From the NCBI GenBank assembly GCA_937884625.1, contig CALGCE010000078.1, positions 1-8,226 of the forward strand: DNA of 8,226 nucleotides, in the 5' to 3' direction. The notes beneath the pieces are model-generated. The model was not told where the DNA came from. It was given only the letters and a program-made list of their open reading frames with translations, and ran no database searches. Position numbers and translations under genes: made by a program. Positions 4,778-8,226 of the stretch are shown here, piece by piece (the stretch's first letter is position 1; each line of letters begins with the position of its first letter). Origin of the DNA: an uncultured Clostridia bacterium (GTDB lineage Bacteria; Bacillota; Clostridia; Oscillospirales; Acutalibacteraceae).

Positions 4778-6977
4778 TTATAAATTCTCTTAAAAGGGTG
4801 TACCGTAACGTCTTTTTATCATTTGCCACCATTTCATTATATATTCCCTCACTGCCTACGATTACAAGCATTTTTTTGGCTCTTGTAACCGCAGTATAAA
4901 GCAAATTTCTGTACTTTAACTGCGACGGTACGTCAAAAAGCGGCAGTATTACACAGTCAAACTCGCTTCCCTGACTTTTATGTACCGTTATAGCATACGC
5001 AAGTTCAAGTTCGCCTATATTCTCGGTAAAATAGGTTGCAATCCTATCGTCAAACTTTACCTTGACAATACCTCCCCTAAGGTCAATATCGGTAATATAA
5101 CCCACGTCGCCGTTAAACACGCCCGTACCGAACTCGCCATCGTCCTTTTGCCACTGCAAATCGTAATTATTGCGTATCTGCATAACCTTATCGCCAACAC
5201 GCATACTTACACCCTTAAAATTAAGTTGTGCTCCCCCGTCCCTTTGCGGATTTAAACACTGTTGCAGTAAATTATTGAGATTTACCGTACCCGTACTCAG
5301 TTTTCTTGACGGACACAGTATCTGAATATCATTTAAACTGTTAAAGCCGTAGGCATTTGGCAATCTGTCGCAGCAGAGTTCAAGTACCGTATTACATACA
5401 TCATTACCCGAAAACTTATGCAAAAAGAAGAAATCTTTACCCTTATTTGAAAAATCAGACGGTTCGTTGTTAATTATTGCGTGGGCATTCGTGATAATAA
5501 GGCTCTGCTTTGCCTGACGAAAAACCTTTTTAAGTCTTATGGACGGAAAGCACTCCGATGAGAGTATATCGTTAAGCACATTTCCTGCCGAAACGCTCGG
5601 TAATTGGTCGGCATCGCCCACAAGAATAATTCTGCAAGACAGTCTTAACGCCCTTAACAGTTTTTCAAACAGCACACTGTCTATCATCGAGGCTTCGTCT
5701 ATTATTATAACATCACATTCAAGGGGATTTTTCTCGTTTCTTGAAAACTGCTGTTTATCCCCTGCACCCCACTCAACCTCCAAAAGTCTGTGAATGGTTT
5801 TGGCATCTCTGCCAGTTAGTTCTGTCATACGCTTTGCCGCTCTGCCCGTAGGTGCGGTAAGTTGAATATTTAAGTCTCTTCGTTCAAACAGTTCTATTAT
5901 GGCGTTAAGCGTGGTCGTTTTGCCGGTACCCGGTCCGCCCGTAAGTATAAGTATTCCGCTCCCGAACGCCTGCTTTATTGCCTTTCTTTGCAACTGCTCA
6001 AATTTAATTTTCAGTTTGTTTTCAACAAAGTCAATTTCAAGGTCTTCGGCGGTTAAATTTCCGCCTATGTTATTACTTACTGCCTTTAACCTTGCGGCAA
6101 TATATTCCTCCGACGTGTAGTATTCCGGTAACGACAAATAATCCATACCGTCTATTTGTTTTATCATAACCGATAAATTTTCAGTCATTTTATCAATTAT
6201 TGTGTCAATACGCATTTCATCGCTTTCAAGCAGACGCATTGCAACAGCGGTCAATTTGTTTTTAGGCAGACATATATGCCCATTCATAAGATTTTTACGC
6301 AGTATATATTCAATACCTGCCGAAAGACGCAACTCGTTATCGGAGGAAATACCGAAATCACCTGCTATTCTCTCTGCCTTTTCAAACGGAATATCAATCT
6401 CATAGGTACAAAGTATATAGGGGTTGTCCCGTATTATTTCGGTAGCCCTGTTGCCTAAAACACGAAATATATTTACGCATTTTTCAACACCCACTTCGTA
6501 AGGCGATAACATTAACATTATATCCCTTACCTCATACTGCTTTTGATATTCTTCTGAAATGGCATACGCCTTTTGCAGTGAAATTCCCCTTATTGTTGCA
6601 AGTTCAGATGGGTGATTTTTTATTATATCAAGTGAATCGGTACCGAATTTTTCAACGATTCTTGTCGCAGTATTGGGTCCTACCCCTCGAATAATTCCCG
6701 ATGACAGATATTTTAAGATTGCAGCAGTCGTTTCGGGAGTTTTCCGCTCGTATGACGTTGCACTAAACTGTCTGCCGTAGGTGGGGTGAACAATATAATT
6801 ACCCGTAAAGTCGGCACTCTCCCCCGATGCTAAAAAGGGCAAAACACCGACCACTGTCAAATGCTCTTTACCGCTTCTGACAGTGGCCACAGTATATCCG
6901 TTTTGTTCGTTTTTATATGTAATTCTCTCCACTATTCCGCTGATAATTTCTTTGCCGGAATTAATGCCGTCGGACAT
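4764..6977 (-). CDS. recD2: RecD2-type SF1B DNA helicase
   Basis: RecD2 is a 5'-3' DNA helicase of bacteria, used in repair and replication-fork maintenance; it occurs without RecB/RecC. The 737-residue product has the expected length and architecture. An N-terminal OB-like domain (~10-75, NEQNGYTVATV, GRQFSATSY) is followed by helix-hairpin-helix repeats (~88-150: IRGVGPNTATRIVEKFG, IRGISLQKAYAISEEY) and the helicase core. Core motifs: Walker A GGPGTGKTTT (347-356), motif Ia LTAPTGRAAKR (373-383), Walker B IIIDEASMID (424-433), motif III VGDADQLPSV (453-462), motif IV region VFRQA, late motif TVHKSQGSEFD (664-674) and motif VI LYTAVTRAKK (693-702) with the arginine finger at 699. ATG 6977 has AAAGGAG 7 bases upstream, overlapping the stop of the preceding small gene, and comF overlaps its 3' end. 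No frame damage was seen. Certain as to family. Confidence 0.97.
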   Translation of the reverse strand: MSDGINSGKEIISGIVERITYKNEQNGYTVATVRSGKEHLTVVGVLPFLASGESADFTGNYIVHPTYGRQFSATSYERKTPETTAAILKYLSSGIIRGVGPNTATRIVEKFGTDSLDIIKNHPSELATIRGISLQKAYAISEEYQKQYEVRDIMLMLSPYEVGVEKCVNIFRVLGNRATEIIRDNPYILCTYEIDIPFEKAERIAGDFGISSDNELRLSAGIEYILRKNLMNGHICLPKNKLTAVAMRLLESDEMRIDTIIDKMTENLSVMIKQIDGMDYLSLPEYYTSEEYIAARLKAVSNNIGGNLTAEDLEIDFVENKLKIKFEQLQRKAIKQAFGSGILILTGGPGTGKTTTLNAIIELFERRDLNIQLTAPTGRAAKRMTELTGRDAKTIHRLLEVEWGAGDKQQFSRNEKNPLECDVIIIDEASMIDSVLFEKLLRALRLSCRIILVGDADQLPSVSAGNVLNDILSSECFPSIRLKKVFRQAKQSLIITNAHAIINNEPSDFSNKGKDFFFLHKFSGNDVCNTVLELCCDRLPNAYGFNSLNDIQILCPSRKLSTGTVNLNNLLQQCLNPQRDGGAQLNFKGVSMRVGDKVMQIRNNYDLQWQKDDGEFGTGVFNGDVGYITDIDLRGGIVKVKFDDRIATYFTENIGELELAYAITVHKSQGSEFDCVILPLFDVPSQLKYRNLLYTAVTRAKKMLVIVGSEGIYNEMVANDKKTLRYTLLREFINENR

Positions 6978-6989
6978 TGTGTTTCTCCT

Positions 6990-7322
6990 TTAAATATTCT
7001 CTACGATATACTCAAATGTTTCACTACTGCATAAAACTATGTCGCTATATTCTATCATATTTTTACAAATATCAAGTTCTTCGCTTTCGATACCGTCACT
7101 TATTGCTACAACCTTGTCGGCATAAAGACTGCCAAGCCAATGCGACTGTTCGAGTACAAACCTTAATTGCTGTACTGCCTTCCCCTGCTGTAACCTTATA
7201 ATGCAAAGCGAACTTCTTTCTTTTTCGGGAAGTATAAAAAACAGACGCACAGAATGTATAAACTCGCATAAACCCGATACCGCAAACAGTATTATTAAAA
7301 CCGTTAATATACCCTTAACCAC
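6990..7322 (-). CDS. Small membrane-anchored protein of unknown function
   Basis: I do not recognise this family. From the GTG at 7322 the product is 110 residues. The N-terminus (about residues 3-30) is one hydrophobic helix, ILTVLIILFAVSGL, long enough to span the membrane. A short basic/aromatic stretch follows (SVRLFFILPEKERS), then a mostly soluble ~75-residue region with LEQSHWLGSLYADKVVAI and an acidic end. An uncleaved membrane anchor with the C-terminal part in the cytoplasm is the simplest reading. The frame extends three codons upstream to a GTG at 7331, but GTG 7322 is preferred because GAGGTG (7329-7334) lies 6 bases before it. That site is sealed in a hairpin (7329-7357). The gene sits between ybbR/cdaR and recD2, 55 bases after the former and 12 before the latter, and its stop overlaps the recD2 ribosome binding site. 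It therefore belongs to that operon. No catalytic motif is visible. Confidence 0.8.
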   Translation of the reverse strand: MVKGILTVLIILFAVSGLCEFIHSVRLFFILPEKERSSLCIIRLQQGKAVQQLRFVLEQSHWLGSLYADKVVAISDGIESEELDICKNMIEYSDIVLCSSETFEYIVENI

Positions 7323-7328
7323 AGATAC

Positions 7329-7357
7329 CACCTCACCACATATTATGCAGTGAGGTG
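7329..7357 (-). promoter_or_regulatory. Hairpin sequestering the ribosome binding site of the small gene
   Basis: On the minus-strand mRNA, CACCTCACTGCAT (7345-7357) pairs with ATGTGGTGAGGTG (7329-7341) over 13 bp with two G-U pairs and a 3-base loop. The 3' arm contains GTGAGGTG, the ribosome binding site for the start at 7322. No U tract follows on the minus strand, so it is unlikely to be a terminator. A ribosome finishing ybbR at 7378 could reach it and melt it, coupling the two genes. Confidence 0.65.
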
Positions 7358-7377
7358 ATTTGTGTTAATTTGTCGGC

Positions 7378-8226
7378 TTAACTTATCGTTACCGTTGCAT
7401 TATAGGTGCCGTTTTGCCAAACGGTATTGTATTTATCGGATTTTATTACCGCCTCAACGGTATGCTCACCTGCGGATTTATCGGTCAGGTCTATAACCGC
7501 ATAAAGGTCTGATGCCCTTAAATTTTTAATAACATCTGCCCTACCGCAAATCTTAACATTTTTAATACTTCTGCCCGTCTTTGCATTAAGCGATGACGCA
7601 AGACCTGAATATCTAATGTCGGTAACCGTAAATACTCTCTCTGTATAACCTTTTGTATTAACCGTAACCGTAAAGAAGTCGATGTTATCGAATATTTTAA
7701 CTCCGTCAGGCAGTGTAGGCGAAACCTCAAAACTGCTTGAAGTCGAGGATACACTCCGCCAATCAATAGCAGGAAGATTTATCTCACTGATAGAATCCAC
7801 TACACTCGGTGTACCTATTATCGAAACGGTCGTATGGTCAACCCACCAATCGCTGTCACTTACGGTTATCCCCGACGGTATATTGCTGAATTTAGCATTT
7901 ACCTTAACCGTTGCTTTCTTTGATATTGGCTGCGTTACCTTAACAGTTGTGAAACTTAAAGTAAGATTGTTGCCCGAAATTTCATCATCGGAAGAATTAT
8001 AAATCTTACCGTCGGAAGAATATCGGTACAATACCTTTTCGTCTGCACCCATTATTACTATATCGGCATCATAAGTCTTGGTTGATTCCAATGTTTCATT
8101 TACCTTGGCCTGTGCATTAACAGCCTCTATTTGCTGTACGACAGAACGGGGTCCCTTAACCGTTATAGTGCTTTGTTCGGTATTACTTACAACGGGTGTT
8201 TCGGCTATTAGACCTTCGGTTGCCCC
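7378..8226 (-). CDS. YbbR-domain protein (CdaR-like), 5' end beyond window
   Basis: YbbR/CdaR proteins are membrane-anchored extracytoplasmic proteins; in Firmicutes they bind and regulate the diadenylate cyclase CdaA, affecting c-di-AMP and cell-wall homeostasis. The open frame enters from the right edge with no start codon I trust, giving 282 visible residues. A TTG at 8091 is internal: the YbbR signature continues upstream of it. Three YbbR repeats can be seen, each with its V.I.G...V/..I....A.I/DL core: ITVKGPRSVVQQIEAVNAQ near visible residues 20-40, VSIIGTPSVVDSISEINLPA in the middle and VKICGRADVIKNLRASDLYA near the C-terminus. All are rich in beta-strand, Ser/Thr and Val. The N-terminal membrane helix would be in the missing part. 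The C-terminus (NATVTIS) ends cleanly at TAA 7378-7380. By family context cdaA should lie just off the right edge; this cannot be seen here. Confidence 0.88.
   Translation of the reverse strand, partial: GATEGLIAETPVVSNTEQSTITVKGPRSVVQQIEAVNAQAKVNETLESTKTYDADIVIMGADEKVLYRYSSDGKIYNSSDDEISGNNLTLSFTTVKVTQPISKKATVKVNAKFSNIPSGITVSDSDWWVDHTTVSIIGTPSVVDSISEINLPAIDWRSVSSTSSSFEVSPTLPDGVKIFDNIDFFTVTVNTKGYTERVFTVTDIRYSGLASSLNAKTGRSIKNVKICGRADVIKNLRASDLYAVIDLTDKSAGEHTVEAVIKSDKYNTVWQNGTYNATVTIS

Noticed and set aside
7323..7331. GTG 7331 as start of the small membrane protein
   Set aside because: It lies within the only ribosome binding site; GTG 7322 has the site at proper spacing.
7329..7357. Hairpin as a transcription terminator after ybbR
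   Set aside because: No U tract follows on the minus strand, and the next gene starts within 7 bases of the stem.
1..8226. CRISPR array, tRNA/rRNA gene, insertion sequence or phage module
   Set aside because: No regularly spaced repeats, cloverleaf-like segments, transposase/integrase motifs or phage genes were seen on either strand.

Overview
The window looks like a chromosomal segment of a low-to-moderate GC Gram-positive bacterium, most likely a member of the Clostridia (Oscillospirales/Ruminococcaceae-like). Evidence for this is the infC-rpmI-rplT operon with an attenuator-type leader, a YbbR/CdaR protein, a RecD2-type helicase (no RecBCD), ComF and DprA, near-consensus sigma-A promoters, strong GGAGG-type ribosome binding sites and frequent GTG/TTG starts. 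The genus-level placement is inference. Every gene I can support is on the minus strand, so the biological order runs from the right end of the window to the left.

Right part (8226 to 4034): the 3' portion of a ybbR/cdaR-like gene (its usual partner, the diadenylate cyclase gene, would lie off the right edge) is followed by an unrecognised small membrane-anchored protein, a complete recD2 helicase gene and comF. The last three are packed like one operon: the recD2 ribosome binding site touches the stop of the small gene, and comF overlaps recD2 by 14 bases. Just upstream of the small gene, a 13-bp hairpin completely buries its ribosome binding site.

Middle (4008 to 1627): a lone mreB/mbl-type actin gene without mreC/mreD follows comF and may have its own promoter inside the end of comF. 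Six bases after its stop begins a strong promoter (TTGACA-16-TATAAT) driving the translation operon infC-rpmI-rplT (IF-3, L35, L20). The roughly 155-nt leader contains an intrinsic terminator and a competing upstream pairing, the layout of the Firmicutes L20 autoregulatory leader. infC itself starts at an ATC codon, the non-standard start typical of IF-3 genes. A 10-bp terminator hairpin closes the operon.

Left part (1599 to 1): a SpoU/TrmH-family RNA 2'-O-methyltransferase gene is broken. Its N-terminal and C-terminal parts are well preserved, but the middle, including conserved SAM-binding motif 1, is replaced by about 175 bases. Part of the replacement reads, in a third frame, like the C-terminal tail of a different rRNA methyltransferase, RsmG. 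Directly downstream, translationally linked, is dprA (natural-transformation RecA loader), cut by the left edge of the window.

In functional terms the window mixes translation (IF-3, L35, L20), DNA uptake/recombination (RecD2, ComF, DprA), cell shape (MreB) and cell-wall/c-di-AMP homeostasis (YbbR). I see no CRISPR array, tRNA, rRNA gene, transposase or phage gene. The most unusual feature is the chimeric methyltransferase pseudogene. I did not find a clearly new multi-gene system.
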